From positions 23,270,366 to 23,324,140 of the forward strand of contig NC_049979.1 of NCBI RefSeq assembly GCF_000003815.2: a stretch of 53,775 nucleotides of DNA, given 5' to 3'. The translations under genes and the position numbers were made by a program. The notes beneath the pieces are model-generated. The model saw nothing but the letters and a program-made list of their open reading frames with translations. It had not been told where the DNA came from and made no database searches. Each line of letters opens with the position of its first letter. Within the stretch, counting starts at the first letter, position 1. This stretch comes from Branchiostoma floridae. Taxonomy: Eukaryota > Chordata > Leptocardii > Amphioxiformes > Branchiostomatidae. Positions 22,633 to 35,800 of this stretch are shown one piece after another.

Positions 22633-23177
22633 TCATAAAATGTTGCACTTGGTGCTCTCCTTGAAGGGATTTTGTGACGATGGAATGCCAACCAACAAGC
22701 CATCGTGCTGGGCATTCTGCTGGGTGTAGTTCCTTAGGCTGAAAGAGAATATATTCGTCCTTTTAGCATAGGGGAATCTTAAGTTACAATTGGATCGACA
22801 GGATACACAAACCGCTCAAATAATTTATGTATGCCAAAGCATAACTGACTGTAGTCCATCCAGTGTTTACTTAGTAGTGTTGCGAAGTTTATGCGAACTG
22901 CAAGAAATGTCTTCTCAGATATCAATCTATAAGTGACTTGAGGTCTAAAGAATCTGTATGGCATTTGGTAATACGAATATTTTCCGTAACAGTTGGGAGT
23001 CTCGGCCATGTTTGTTTGACAACTGATACTACAACGTTAGCTGTTCAACATGTTTACTTACTCCGCCGCTGCCTGCGACACTTTCACCCTCTCCATCAGC
23101 GCTTCCCTCCGCAGCTGCTCCACCTGCTTCTTCATAATCAACACTGCGTTGTCTTGGCTCTTCCCCCAGCTAGACAT
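22633..23177 (-). CDS. GNG5: G-protein gamma subunit, GNG5-like (2 exons, 73 aa)
   Basis: Exons are 23177-23062 and 22738-22633, joined in phase 2 to give 74 codons. The N-terminal helix contains MKKQVEQLRREALMERVKVS, the coiled-coil part that pairs with Gbeta. The C-terminal half has QQNAQHDGLLVGIPSSQNPF and ends in the CaaX box C70-N-I-L. Leucine at the last position predicts geranylgeranylation and hence plasma-membrane anchoring of the Gbeta-gamma dimer. KVSQAAA, NAQHD and the overall length match GNG5 (68 aa in human) better than GNG13 or GNG7-type subunits, by memory of those families. The intron position is typical of gamma genes. It is head-to-head with UQCC3, 673 bp away. Confidence 0.9.
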
Positions 23178-23850
23178 TGTTCACAATCCGCCCCGCACTC
23201 CGCTACAAAATGTGACCAAAAAGTGGACGATGTCGAACCGCTTTGAAGAAGACACAAAATGGCCGATGGAGTGGACTGTTCCAAACAACAACTGGGGTGG
23301 GCCAATTAACCTAAAAAATATAAGAGTGATTGATATATATATCCACTATTAGTTTGTTGGTTGTGGGATAGAAGAAAATTACTGCGATATATACAAAATT
23401 TTCTGAGATGGTGATAAGAAACACTGTGCATTAAAATCATCCGACGTTTTCTACAAGTTTAAATTTCTTACCTGTCAATATTGTGGAAGAGTCTTATGAC
23501 GCAAAGGTCTGGCATAGTCCACCATAACACAGGTATGTACAGAATTCAAACCAAGTAATACTGGTAACAAATTAATGTATGAAGATTACATATATAAAAC
23601 AAAATAGAGTAATAATTTACAGTTTTAACATTTTGAACTAGAAATCCTTTTTGTAATTATTGAATATCTGCATTATGCTCTAATATTTATCCCCCCTATT
23701 CTGACTGCAGTGATCTTATCGCCCAACCCTGGCTAACGAGTAAACCCGAGGTCACCCTGCCATCGTCGAGCTTGTGTGGTACTAGTATTTCTTCAATTCT
23801 CCATCCCTGTTGATATTCTCTGTGGTATCAGAAAGTACAAGGAGATAATT
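23178..23850. promoter_or_regulatory. Head-to-head upstream region of GNG5-like and UQCC3
   Basis: The two start codons diverge and are 673 bp apart. AAAATGGCCG at about 23256-23265 resembles a YY1 site (AAAATGGCGG), at a position suited to the GNG5-like 5' UTR. A GC-richer block with CpGs occurs at 23715-23770, close to UQCC3. Shared promoter function is inferred. Confidence 0.4.
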
Positions 23851-25085
23851 ATGTCTATGGGCAGGGGAATTATGGCTATAGCAGTAGTAGGAGGCACTTG
23901 CATCGCTGGATATGGTATTTTGTCAGCAGTCACTCCAAGCAGAGAAGCGATGCTGCAGGTTGGTTCACATAATTTTTATACATAACGTTAGCAATGTTAC
24001 CTCTAGTTATAACTTTGAATGCATTACTATTGTCCTTTACAATATGTGTGATTTTGGTAATCTTTTGAATTGTTTTCCTATGACGTGACAGATAAATGAG
24101 GAAAATATCAAAAGTTGGAACCACACATCTGCTTGGAGATTACACCACTGTTATATAACTGAAAATTGATTATGAAAAATTGAAAGGGTGATTTGGATAC
24201 CGAGTTCACTTCATTAGCTATCATGTACATTCAATGCACTGTGAGAATCTGATTAATTTTAATTTAAAAAAAAATCAGATGGCCATCTGATATAATATAA
24301 AAACTACAGGCTTGTTGTATGTGGGTGACATTGTAGAAAAGATGAAGAAAGACTGAATGCAGCTATGTAAGGACTTTTCCAAAGACTATAGATGCAGAAT
24401 ACAGTGACTAATGATGATGACATTGTAATCATCTAAAAAATTCTTTGGAAATCATGTTTATGGAAACTACTGGTGCCAGCACGATATGATTCACTGGTAA
24501 ATAAGCGTAACCATATTTAGTCACTCACTTTTACAATGCAAGGCTCTTCATTTCCTTGAGGTGGCGGGTATGACCCAGCAGCCCCACATTGTCTTGTTGT
24601 CTGTAAGTGGCACCAGTGTTCCTCTTCCCACAGAAATGTCCAGAGAAACATCCTGTGACCATGTGGGAGAGTCAACAGAGATCAGCCTCTGTCATGGCCA
24701 CTCTTAAGTATGCTGCAGAGACTGATCAAGCAGCTTGGAATGGCAGATTCTGGCATGACCAGAAGAAAAGTCAGAAACAAGACTGATGAACATTTCTTAG
24801 TCAAACTAGTGGAACGAAAGCACAGTTTGAGCCAGTGTTGGGACATTGAGCCTCCTTACTGTGTGATAAGCTGAAACGCACAACTCTATTTGTTTAATGT
24901 TTTTACCAAAGTGCAAAGTAAGTAGTCTGTTGATTGTGCTCTTCCTGTAGAAACTACCAGAGAGTGACCCAAGAAAGATGGCAGAGAGCAGAGCCAGATC
25001 AGCACTCATGATGGCGAAACTGAAGGAGGTTGCTGAGTCAGACAAGCCAATTTGGATGGAGGTTGACAAGGGTAGCAAGAAATGA
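23851..25085 (+). CDS. UQCC3: Complex III assembly factor UQCC3 with two alternative last exons
   Basis: Exon 1 (23851-23958, 36 codons) encodes an N-terminal membrane anchor, IMAIAVVGGTCIAGYGILSA, followed by VTPSREAMLQ; it ends in phase 0 at a GT donor. Two downstream exons could each follow it: 24634-24786 (50 codons to TGA, KCPEKHPVTMWESQQRSAS...) and 24951-25085 (44 codons to TGA, KLPESDPRKMAESRARSAL...). Both begin with Lys after a good polypyrimidine-AG, both are in phase 0, and they align along most of their length. The predicted isoforms are 86 and 80 aa; human UQCC3 is 93 aa. UQCC3 is an inner-membrane protein that stabilises cytochrome b during complex III assembly. An AATAAA lies at 25227-25232, after the distal exon. 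The ATG at 23851 is the first in the frame. Confidence 0.82.
24634..24786 (+). CDS. UQCC3: UQCC3 proximal alternative last exon (A)
   Basis: The acceptor TCTTCCCACAG precedes 24634. The frame encodes KCPEKHP, then WESQQRSASVMATLKYAAET, and ends FWHDQKKSQKQD-stop. It aligns with exon B as K-x-PE-x2-P-x2-M-x-ES-x2-RSA-x2-MA-x-LK-x2-AE-x-D, so it is a paralogous copy. It carries its own stop, so exon A and exon B are mutually exclusive 3' ends unless A is skipped. No AATAAA was spotted directly after it before exon B, which makes its use uncertain. Confidence 0.7.
   Translation, partial: KCPEKHPVTMWESQQRSASVMATLKYAAETDQAAWNGRFWHDQKKSQKQD
24951..25085 (+). CDS. UQCC3: UQCC3 distal alternative last exon (B)
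   Basis: The acceptor CTCTTCCTGTAG precedes 24951. The frame encodes KLPESDPRKMAESRARSALM, then AKLKEVAESDKPIWMEV, and ends in a lysine-rich tail before TGA at 25083-25085. The block PESDPR is closer to the vertebrate UQCC3 pattern (LQDPR) than exon A is. A poly(A) signal follows 141 bp after the stop. Confidence 0.8.
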   Translation, partial: KLPESDPRKMAESRARSALMMAKLKEVAESDKPIWMEVDKGSKK

Positions 25086-26889
25086 TAGTGCCTTTTTCAA
25101 GAGTATACTCGGAATGACTCATTGCAAAGACTCTGTGACTATAGCAAGAACTGAATTGTGTATCTCTCTAGGAGAGAGGATTGATTTGCTGTGACTATGG
25201 ATGCTGATACTAGGAACTATCAGGGAAATAAAGTTATGTTGTGTATCATATGGAAATTGAAGAGCAAGACAACAGTATAGCAAATGACATTGAGTATGAT
25301 TAGGGCTGTTTAACTTTGTGATGTTAAGAAAAGCACTGAAGGTGCACATTCTCAATGATCTATTTGACCTAAAATTTGAATACTTTTGGAAAAAGTCATC
25401 TAGTGTCTGTGATAATGATGGATACATTGTCACTTCCTTGTTTTGTGTCTTATGTTTTGAGTTTATAACTAGGCTGTACATTGTACATCGTCAGATTCAT
25501 ACTCAACATTGTGCCCACCATGTCAAGTCTTTTAGAGATCTTACACATGTAGTAAATATGACTTTGACTCAGTGCAGACTCACCTCTAATTATTGTGATC
25601 TGGTGATGGAAAAGTATGCCTATCTAATAGATGTAACATGATCTGGTATATGCTACACCATAAAAGTTATTCTTTTTTTGTTTTCTTGATTTAAGTCACA
25701 TGCTACCCATGGGGTAAAACTTGGAGAAATAGAAGTATAAATGGATGAATAGAGATAATTCCAGGACCTCAATCATGTAATATTTCCTATTTGTGGTACA
25801 GTGACCAGAATGAAAGATGGACAATTGTTTTATAGGCAAGTTCTGAGGCTATGTCAATGAAGGATAGAGGTAAAAAGGTACACAGTACAAAACTTACTCA
25901 TGCAGTCCAGGCTAGGATAGAATAGTTTTTCATAATAAAGCTCACCACTGTGTGGTCACAAAAGTAAGATTGTCTAACTTTAATGGGTAATCACTGTGGA
26001 TTCCTGTCGTTTCCGGCATTAAGTTCTCCTTGCCGCCTCCAAGCTTTGATTCGGCCGTCAAACTGCAGAAAGGGCAGATATACTCTACTCAAATGAGCTA
26101 AAACAAACTTGTATGTTCTGTATACCAAACGTGACATGAAAAAGGATTGATTGAATCACTGACACACGCTTCAACACCAACAGGACGATACAGTGTTGAA
26201 CACAAGCAGGGAAATTTGGGCACTTTTTTTTGCGATCCACACATGTAAGCAGGCCTGGTGAGTGAGTTTACAATCATTATAAGTTTGATACCATAGGAAA
26301 GGGAATCACACAAGCTTTCAATTGATATATAATATATTGAAATTGATGCAGAAACATCAGAAATATGATTAACCAAAGTTAATATTCCAAACTTTTTGTG
26401 CTGAGTTTCCATAAAACAAACTAAACTGAAACACAGAATACAGTTGTACATGTAGCTCTGGCAGACCTTTATTCTGTAAAACAGTATGGAAAGAAGCATG
26501 CAATCATTCATTGGAATGACATCAGTATATGACAGTTTAAGCATATCTTACAGCTGTGTGACTTGCATGTTTATTTCTGCATCAACATACTGACTTGTAT
26601 GGTGACATTACCATTCATGATATCCATTACAGAACTTAGATGCTTCACTATTAAGGTCAAAGTTTCTACCTTCACACAATGCAGGCTTCATGCCTATTTC
26701 TTGTAAGTCTATTCCAGAAGATACACTAAATTGACCCCTGGTCCAAGTAATGTATGCAATACATTGGTTCAGTACAAGACTATTCAAAGCACAGACCAAC
26801 AATTTGTACCCTTCCATGATCAAAGCAGTGTAGACTTAACAATAAAACATATAAAAGTAAGTAGTTCCCACTTGACTTAAAGTCCAATA
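25086..26889. other. 1.8-kb convergent region between UQCC3 and AQR
   Basis: It contains the UQCC3 3' UTR with AATAAA at 25227-25232 and, on the minus strand, an AATAAA for AQR (TTTATT at 26570-26575). A short GC-richer block lies at 26003-26065, with no assigned role. Open frames here (for example 25119-25481 and 26098-26544, minus) show no family features. Confidence 0.5.
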
Positions 26890-29800
26890 TTAGTTCTTTT
26901 TGTCTTTGTCTTCTTCACTCTTTTTGTCTCCCACATCTGTTTTGCTACTATCCCCCTCTGTCCCATCCCCTGTGGTCTCACCCCCCTTCTTTTTGTCCTG
27001 CCCATCCTCCTCCTGCTCCCCCTCACTATCACTGTCCCTGCCTGGGTGTTCAGGCATCTTCACATGTTCCCGTTCCTCCTCTATCTTCTCCTCTTTCTCC
27101 TCCACTGCAGCTGGCTTCAGTGATGGTTTAGGCTTAACAGGGGGTCTCAGTTCTCGGAACCTTCTCTGCATCCTCTGCTCTGCCTATGATGATGCACAGA
27201 CATTATGATATATCACAGACTAAAGATTTATTGATCCAAAGAACATGTGCAAACAAATACATAATGTTTACCTTCAAATCACATGGTCTACCCAAACAAA
27301 CCACAATACGTGTGACTGCTCTGTTTACTCTTACTCAAACACATACATTTATATGGTGACCAGCTCTGCCCTGCCACTTGCTACATTATGTAACTGAACA
27401 CTACAGGTATCTGCTACTTAACCAGTGTCCGTACTGACAGGACATTGGCCTTATCTGTTTGGAGAAGACGAAGATGCGGAACAAAACAATAAATACATTT
27501 GGTAATATGTTACCATGAGATGTGATAAAAATGGCTAAGGAAAACAAACATCTAAGCATCAGTCTACCAGCATGCTTGGTTTGTACAATGCAACAACCTT
27601 TTACCATATGTTTTGAAAGTTGTAAGAGGAGAACAAGAGTTTTGTCCTTACCCTCATGGCCTCCTGCATGTGGTGCACCTGCCTGTTGTACATGTCATAC
27701 ACAAACTGTGCCATGTGGGGCATGTCCTGGATAGCAACAGGGGTATCATAGGTTGGGTCCCCATTCTGAAAAATAGTAGCAAGCATATGTCATGATGGAA
27801 ATCAAGTTTTACATTTTGTACAAGTAGATGTGTGCAAAATCAACTTGTATGAAGTCATTACTGACCAGACATCTCAGAAACAAAAGCAAATAATACACAA
27901 CAAATGGGACGTACCATTTACTTGCAGTCATTCAATCTTTGAATAACCATTGCTAACCAATCCCACAATACTGCAGACAAGTGTACAGTACCTACCTTGC
28001 GCAATGTAGGGTGTGTTTCATTAGGTGCCAACTGCAGCTTCAGTGGCCTTTCCATCAACTGTGGCATGGAGATAAACGGGACATCATATCTCTGACAAAT
28101 ATTTTCAGTGAGGCCTTTCAGTTTATACATATTGTCTCATATGGTACAATTTCTCATATCAACATTGTGCAAGATTGCAACATGAACAACACTATACCAA
28201 ACTTGAAGCTTTCATGTTAAGTACCATAATTATCATTACCTGTACAGTTTTTAAAAAACATGAAGACCAAAGCCTTTACTACAGACAAGTGCGTACCAGG
28301 TTGAAGGCAGGTGTGAGCTCATAGCAGTTCTGGAACAGTGAGACCCTTGCCACCACATACAAGCCCAGTCTGGCACGAGACATGGCCACTACCAGACGTC
28401 GCACATCCCTAAGGTAACAATAAGACATAGTTATTGTTCAACAACATTCCATACATTATACTGTAAATTCATCACCATTTCATACATTTTATATTGTAAA
28501 TTTGTTTCAGGCACATAATTTCATGTTTGAAGCAATTATTCTGTATAATTGTACAGATCCTTTAGAAACGTATACTCAGTGTCTTGAAAATGAAACCACG
28601 ACCAACACCTCAAGATTATAGTACATGTACATCCTTGTTATTTGTCAATAGTTAGAGTAAGGATTATAAATATGTTACCTGAGATGTCCGACAGCCTTGG
28701 TGCGCACAAGGGACAGAAGGATGTAGTCATTCTGCTGACCCTGGAAGCGATCTACTGTAGTGATCTGTGGAGCGCCATCACAGTTAGTGTCAATACCAAC
28801 AGCATACCTGTTCATTACTTACACACTAGTTAATTACATGAACAATGTGTGACCAACAAGAAGGACATTGCATTCCTCAATTGCAAATAAAATGCCTACA
28901 GCCTAGGAAATAAAAAGTTGTGATTCTGGTTAAGGGCCTGAAAAAATCAGGGACAGTAGGTAGGGATTCTCTGTCTCTCTCTCTCTAGATCTCAGCCAAA
29001 GTTATCAAACAAATACAGTTTAACTATGTAAAAATGACATGCTTCAGGACACTGGTGTTTTAACATCATATTGTAATTCTAAAGATATACTTGGTACAAA
29101 CACAACTATATTGATGAACTGGACAGAGAATTGCAATTTTTACTACACATTTTTACATCAACTGCCTTAATCAAGCCTTAATAACCTGTTAACAGGGTAA
29201 TGAGGGTATTGAATGAAAATTTGTCAGACTTCTTAGAATTCTTCTGTTTTGGTTCATTACTCCAATGTCAGAGAGAAATTTTATATATCTTGCCAGCAGT
29301 CCACAAAAGAAAAGGATAGGGACATCATAGGGTCTCAGCTTGTTGCTAGGGTCGGTTTGGCAACCGGAAACACAACATTTTTTTCAAGGCCTAGGCTCAC
29401 ACTATCCTACAGAAGACTCCTGACCTTGCTGGGCCTGCCGATGAGAGCATTGTCTCCACACCTCTGGTTGATGACATCACGGATCAGATGTTTCTGCCCG
29501 TTGTAAGTGGTCAGGATGCTGATCTTCTCCGCAGGGTATCCCAGCAGCCTCATGTACATGAAGATGCCCACAACATACTCAGCTTCTGCAAGGTTCTGTG
29601 GCACAGATTTCATCAGTACTGTTCAGGTTTTTGAGCCATATTATTATGAGGAGCTTCATCCAATACTGTAAAATCAAACTAAGGACTAGTTTACATTTCT
29701 AATTAACTGACAAAGGTGAATCTGAACTAGAAAGTTAACATTAGCAAGCAAATACTAGCACTGTAAAATAGCATTTACTTTCTTATTGTCTAACCTTAAA

Positions 29801-32800
29801 AAAAAACTACCTGCTCTATTTATTACCTCCACAAGGAAGGTTATATTTTCAGTATCATTTGTCTGTCTGTCTATTTGTCTGTCTGCATACAGCATGACCT
29901 GATAAGTCATTGATGGATGATATTTGCTAGGTGGGTATGGTATGGTCTTGTTCTTAAACACATTCATGAATATGGTAACTGGCCCATGTCAAACTACTTG
30001 CAACATAATATAATTGAACACCACAGGGCATCTGTTACCAGTAACCATGTGATAGCTTTCTAGTCCAGGTCACTGACCTTATTTATTTGGGAATGGGAGA
30101 AGTAGAGCAAAGTGCTTTCTTCCTATCATCTTAGATACTGGCAGTCAATTCTTAGTACCATCAAGGAGGTTAAAAATCACTCTTATTTTAACCTCCTTGG
30201 TACCATGCATCACTGTATAGGTATGCAACAATACAGTTAGCAACTGTACCTGATAGAAGTAAGGGTTAGGTTCAGATTCTCCCACTCCATTGAAGTCCTC
30301 CACATTGATGAGTTGGAAATCGAAGCAGAAGCCAGGGTTGGCCAGCCTGTACTCCTCCCAGTGTTGTACATGGGGCAGGTTGCCTAGCTTCTTGTACCGC
30401 CAGTTGTACAGGTTACAGATGCTGGGGAGGAGACATGCACATCAGCACTCGCACACAGTACAACATGTTAACAATAACAGATTTCAATGAGGAAGAATGC
30501 ATATTTGGGCATTGATTTGCTACGATATTTCAAAATTCAAAACTAAATCCAATCCTCCTACATGGACTTCAATTGCATGAGAGAAAACCAACCCATATTC
30601 ACTGAAAACAATCAGAACACATCATATTCAGGAATCTGTGGAAGAACACTTTGTTTCCTGAAAAACTGTTGTAACCTATCACTTCAACAGGACATACAGA
30701 CTGTCTGTCTGCACAGTTTTTAAAAAGAATTTTTACCTTGGTCTTGCTCTGCCCTGTGCATCTAGATCAACAGGAGGAACACCAAGTCTGATAAACCTGT
30801 ACAGGGGGCATAAAAGCAGACATATAATTTTGTTCATACTGTTCTTCCAGACTGAAAGAAATTGCACAGAACAACATATCTGAAGCCTCATCTTTGCATG
30901 TATCAATTCTATGAATTTGACTGGTGGCACTGTCATATGCATATCCTGGCGCACGTACACGCTTGAACAATATATCTTGGGGAGGCTCTGCTAAACTGGG
31001 CAGAGGTTTCAACACTTTTGGGTAGGGCCTCTAATCAAAGAATTGGCTAAAACTATACGACATACAGCAATTTTCTAACTGACAGCTATTGTATTTGGAC
31101 ATCAAATAATTCCGCTACTGTTGTACAGTAGGAGTACCTTGTGAAGAGAGACTGTTCCATGTTGGAGAACTTCTGGAAGGCCATGTTCTTGATGACTGGA
31201 GGCAGCTGGTGGTGGTCTCCTATCATAATCCACCTCTTCAACCTGCTGAAGCCATCTTCTGGATTCTGCAAAATCAGGCAACAGTAGGAGGTGTATGGCC
31301 ACAGGTTTGTGTTTTCAACTCAACTGTTTGCAGGTCAAGTACACACTGGTTTGTACAGACTCTGTGTTACCTAAAACATTGTAACTATGAACAGCTATTT
31401 TGACTTTGGCAAATGTATGTTTTCAATTTATTTCAAACTGACAGCCTGGCAGCTAAACTAATGACTGGTGCTATATAGCAAAAAGTAAGGTATCCAGAAT
31501 GAACCCCTACCTGCAGTAGCAGTGGAATGAAGGTCTCAATCTCCAGGATCTGTGCAGCTTCTTCCATCAGGATGTTGTCATACTGCAAGAGCAAACAATG
31601 AATTAAATTTGTGATGACATATTTACATCTAGTGCAAACTTCTAAATGAATAGCAAAGTACATGTACTTAGATGCAACCACGATGAAGGTATTTTCCTCA
31701 TCCATGATATGATATTATGCTATCCATGATATATATTGTAACAGTATAAAACGCCAAAATATAACTATTTTGAATAACATGGTACTAATTGAGATCTTAA
31801 CCCTACTCATTTTATGTAGATGAAAATGAAAAAATTGGTTTACAAAGTCTTCAATCAGGAGTTTTCCAACCCCAGAGCCAAAGTAGAGGAAAAACCAGAT
31901 CATGAAGGACAAAGGACTTGATCTAAAAGGTAGAGTCTAAAGCCCTAAACCCTGCAACACCAAGGTACCAAACGGAGGTGAGCAAAGGGCCAGTTCCTGG
32001 GCTGGCCACCTATGTAGGTAGGCTGATGATGAAGTCTTGATATAGCTGTTGGACATGTGACTCACCTTGAAGCCAACCTCCACAAGGTCATGTCTCTTGA
32101 GGGCAGCATGAGTGCAGGTCATGGCTATGACCTTGGCTTCCTTCACCAGCAGGTACTTGGACCTGTCCAGCCCACTGCGCAGCAGCTCAAAGGCACGGAA
32201 CTCCTGGAATGAGTATGAGATGTGCTTAAGCCAAGTTCGCTGATGGCTTCTGTCATTACATTTCAGGGATGTCCCTGTAGCTGAACTGGTAGCAGCCTGA
32301 CAGTTGTGCTTTTGGTTCCAAGTAGTTGGAGAAACCTCAATCTAGGGAAGAGCATGTCGGTTGGAGCTGCACCCCTCCTTTGGAAGGGAGGTAAAATAAG
32401 TGTCCCGCTTTTGAGAAGGTGCCTTGAGCATATTACATGTACAGTGGAAGAACTAGCAGCCCCTCCCTGTAAAAATATACCCTGCTAATGAAACAGCCAG
32501 GAAACTTGCTGCCCTATGTGCCACTAGGCAACAAAAGGGTCTGTACAATTTACTACAAATGAACAAAAGTCATGACATTTGGAAACTGTATAGAATGTTG
32601 CAATATCTCTATGAATCTGCAACATTTCATTGCTTGTAATAATGAAAGACAAAATCATGTACAGTCAAATCTGTACAACTGACCAACTTGACTTAAGGAC
32701 GACCTAGCCATTGTGACCCTTTGTGGTGGTCCCTATGTGATTATTTTTCACAGACAGAAGCATTAAGAATCATGTCTAGAGCGACTACCTGTCTAGGTAC

Positions 32801-35800
32801 ACCAGATTTTATTGGTCCCCTGGGTGCTTTTCTTGTGCAGTTCGGACTGACTTACAATCGTGGAAAAGGCAAAATATCCGGGGTGAATAAATTTCATCTG
32901 ACTCACAAACAATCAAACAACTTTTTTTGACAGTAACAAAACAAGCAAATGACAATAAACTCACCTCCAGCTCCTTAAACATCTTCTTAATATGTCTGAA
33001 GCATCCCTGACAGATAGAAACAACCTTATTAGTCAATATTTGGACATGGAGAGTAAGAATGGCAAAATTGAATGGAATAAAGTAAATCAAAGTCTTGATT
33101 TAAAAAGTGACAGGGAAACACTTAGTACCTCTGCAATGTCCATATCTTCATCATATGACTTTCCTTTGAATATTGGCTGGAAAATGAATAGAAAGACAAA
33201 GCAAGATTCATTTCATTTCTACTGCTTAAAATATTTCTAATTAAATACAAGTTAAATACAAAATACTACATATTTGTGTTATGGCATAATTTTTTCCATA
33301 AAAAAATATTGCTGCCACTAGCTTCCGGTGTTTAAAGCTGCTGAAACAATTCTGCGGTGACCTACAATAGCAATCCACATGCTTCATAAATTTGGGGTGG
33401 AGTGGTCATCAACGCAAATGTAAAACCACTGCATATAATGATTCGGGTTTCAAAAAAAGACAGTAAATGGACAAAATTCAAATATCAATGTGAGCACTTC
33501 ATACCTGAGGAGCATTGGCAAAATATTTCTCAAAGGGGAAGTGTTCCTTGATGACCTGGATACTCAGTCCTGGCCTCTTGACCTTGCTGAGATACTCCTC
33601 CCACCTGGCCAGTACCTGTGGTAGATACATCATGATATTAGCATTCTAGATCTGGGGTGGAGCTACCCAGAGCTCCCTAATCTGTTGTTACAGAGTACAA
33701 ACTCACTGACAAATTTTGTTGGTAGTGACCTGTTTGCTGTATGGATCATGTAAATGTCTTTCATTGAGGTTTGACTAGTATTGCCCAAAAGCAGTTACTC
33801 AAGCAACTGGATATGATTTTCCAAAATCATTGACAAGTCTTTGACTAGTATTAATCATGAAGCCTACACTGTGCTGACCTGATACAGGTAGAAGTGACCT
33901 GCTGTCTCACAGGTGTAGGCCACGTCCCCAGGGACCCCCAGGCTCTCCTGTAACCGTGCTACCTCCTTCAGCAGCTCCAGTCTTCTCGCCAGCACAAAGT
34001 TCACTCGGCCATACCTGAGGGAAAACAAAAATAACAAACTCCCTCAATACCCCATCCTGGACCAAGTCTTCCTGAATTATAGAATGTAGGACAAAATCAA
34101 TACCAATCTTTATATTTACCTGTGTACAGAGGTTTTGTTTTTGGTGTATTGGGATGTTGCTGTTCTTGTGCATTCTTAGATCTTTAAATACACTGTCAGT
34201 AGAATGACAGGAACCAAGTGAGAAGATGGTGTCATTCCAGAACTGACAGAAAGTAGTGTTCAGAGGTGTTATAACTAGTCATTTATCAGACATAACAGAC
34301 AGTTACTGATATGATGTGATGATTGAACTCTTGCTCTTGTTCAGAAGTGTCTACAAGACATTCGAAAGACTCTAAGCTAAATAATTCATGAAGGGAAGCA
34401 CAAAATCTTCAAACTCCTGTTCTTGTCCAGAAGTGTCTGTTCCCAGCTAAGTCCTGATGGAGTTGACCCTCACCTGCTGAAGTCCTTCTCTGTCTCCAGA
34501 GCCTCCTCACCATGACCCAGACGGAGCAGATGTCTCTCATCAATGTCCAGGGCCATGATCTTCTCAAACAGCTGGTTTAAGGCCTACAGCATTTATGGAA
34601 CATACAACAGGTAAAAGTTTAGCAGGGCTCAAAAGTCATTTCAGTGAATAGGAGCACAAAAAACTTTTAACTAGAATGTCAGCAAAACCTGGTAACTTAA
34701 AGATGTCAATAATCCATGACATGACAAAGTTGTTACAGGAAGAAAGGCTACCTGGTTGGAATGTGTGACAATGAGAGTCCTTTGTTCTGGGAAGTTGTGG
34801 TAGATGTTGGAGATGATCTGCACTGCCACATCTGTCTTACCAGTACCAGGGGGTCCTACCACCTGTTAACACAAGCATCAAGGTAAACAACACAAACATA
34901 AACAAAAACAAGGAATCAAAGATTGTGAAATATATAGAGGTTTGTGAACTTTTTAAAAAATGACAACATTCACTTCCTGCCAGCCTGCAAAGAATTGTAG
35001 CTTCCTACCAGTCTCCAGTTACGACTCAACCTTGGAGCAAACTTGCACCAAGGCAAGAAAGAACAAACTTGAACACACACCAAGACAAATAAACAAACAG
35101 TCCAAAAACAACACCTCCATCTTAATGGAGGGAACAAAACAGAGCTTTTGTAAGCAATGTATGGATAAGGTTTGAACATATACAATAGCCATGTTCTTGC
35201 AGTGACACTTATGTTTGTATAGCCTTACCATAGTCAGGCCTGGCTGCATCCCAGCTCTAATAGCCTCAACCTGGGTACTGGTGAATGGGACTGTGTTCCT
35301 ACAAAAACAAATAAACATTGCAGGTGTCACTTTTTATGGAATACAGTGTACATTCAAGTGTAAAACTTTAAAACTATCCAGCAAAGATGCCCCTACTGTG
35401 CTTGGTGACAACAAACTCCTCTATTTGATAGTTCTGGAAAAATACAAATTTTTGAAGACATAACTATTTCTTGTTGTTTTCTGAGCTGGTATTAGCTCAG
35501 TCGGTACTTCAACATACCTTAACAATTCAAATCAGACAGTGAACAACATTGTCAAAGATCATGTATGGGTAAAAAATAAAATAGAAAAGATGGTAAATTC
35601 CTTTGCTTCCTTTGTTTCAGTCTCAGGATAACTTAATGTTGTAAGACATACATAAAGAGGTTTTGTTTTTGTAATTATGTAAATATTGTATTGTATGTAT
35701 TGTTATTTGTTTATGTATCCAGGGCCTCCATGAAAAACAGTGTCAGCCACTGATCGGAGCATACCCTGGTTAAAGAAAACAGAAATAAATAAATAAATAA

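Noticed and set aside
22938-23352. Plus-strand open frames overlapping GNG5 exon 1
   Set aside because: Antisense shadow of the gamma-subunit exon, which is the frame with clear homology.
26003-26065. GC-rich block as an independent promoter
   Set aside because: No gene start is visible on either strand beside it, so the role could not be supported.
32278-32323. Possible tRNA gene
   Set aside because: A- and B-box-like motifs are present but the arms do not form a cloverleaf and a repeated SINE body follows.
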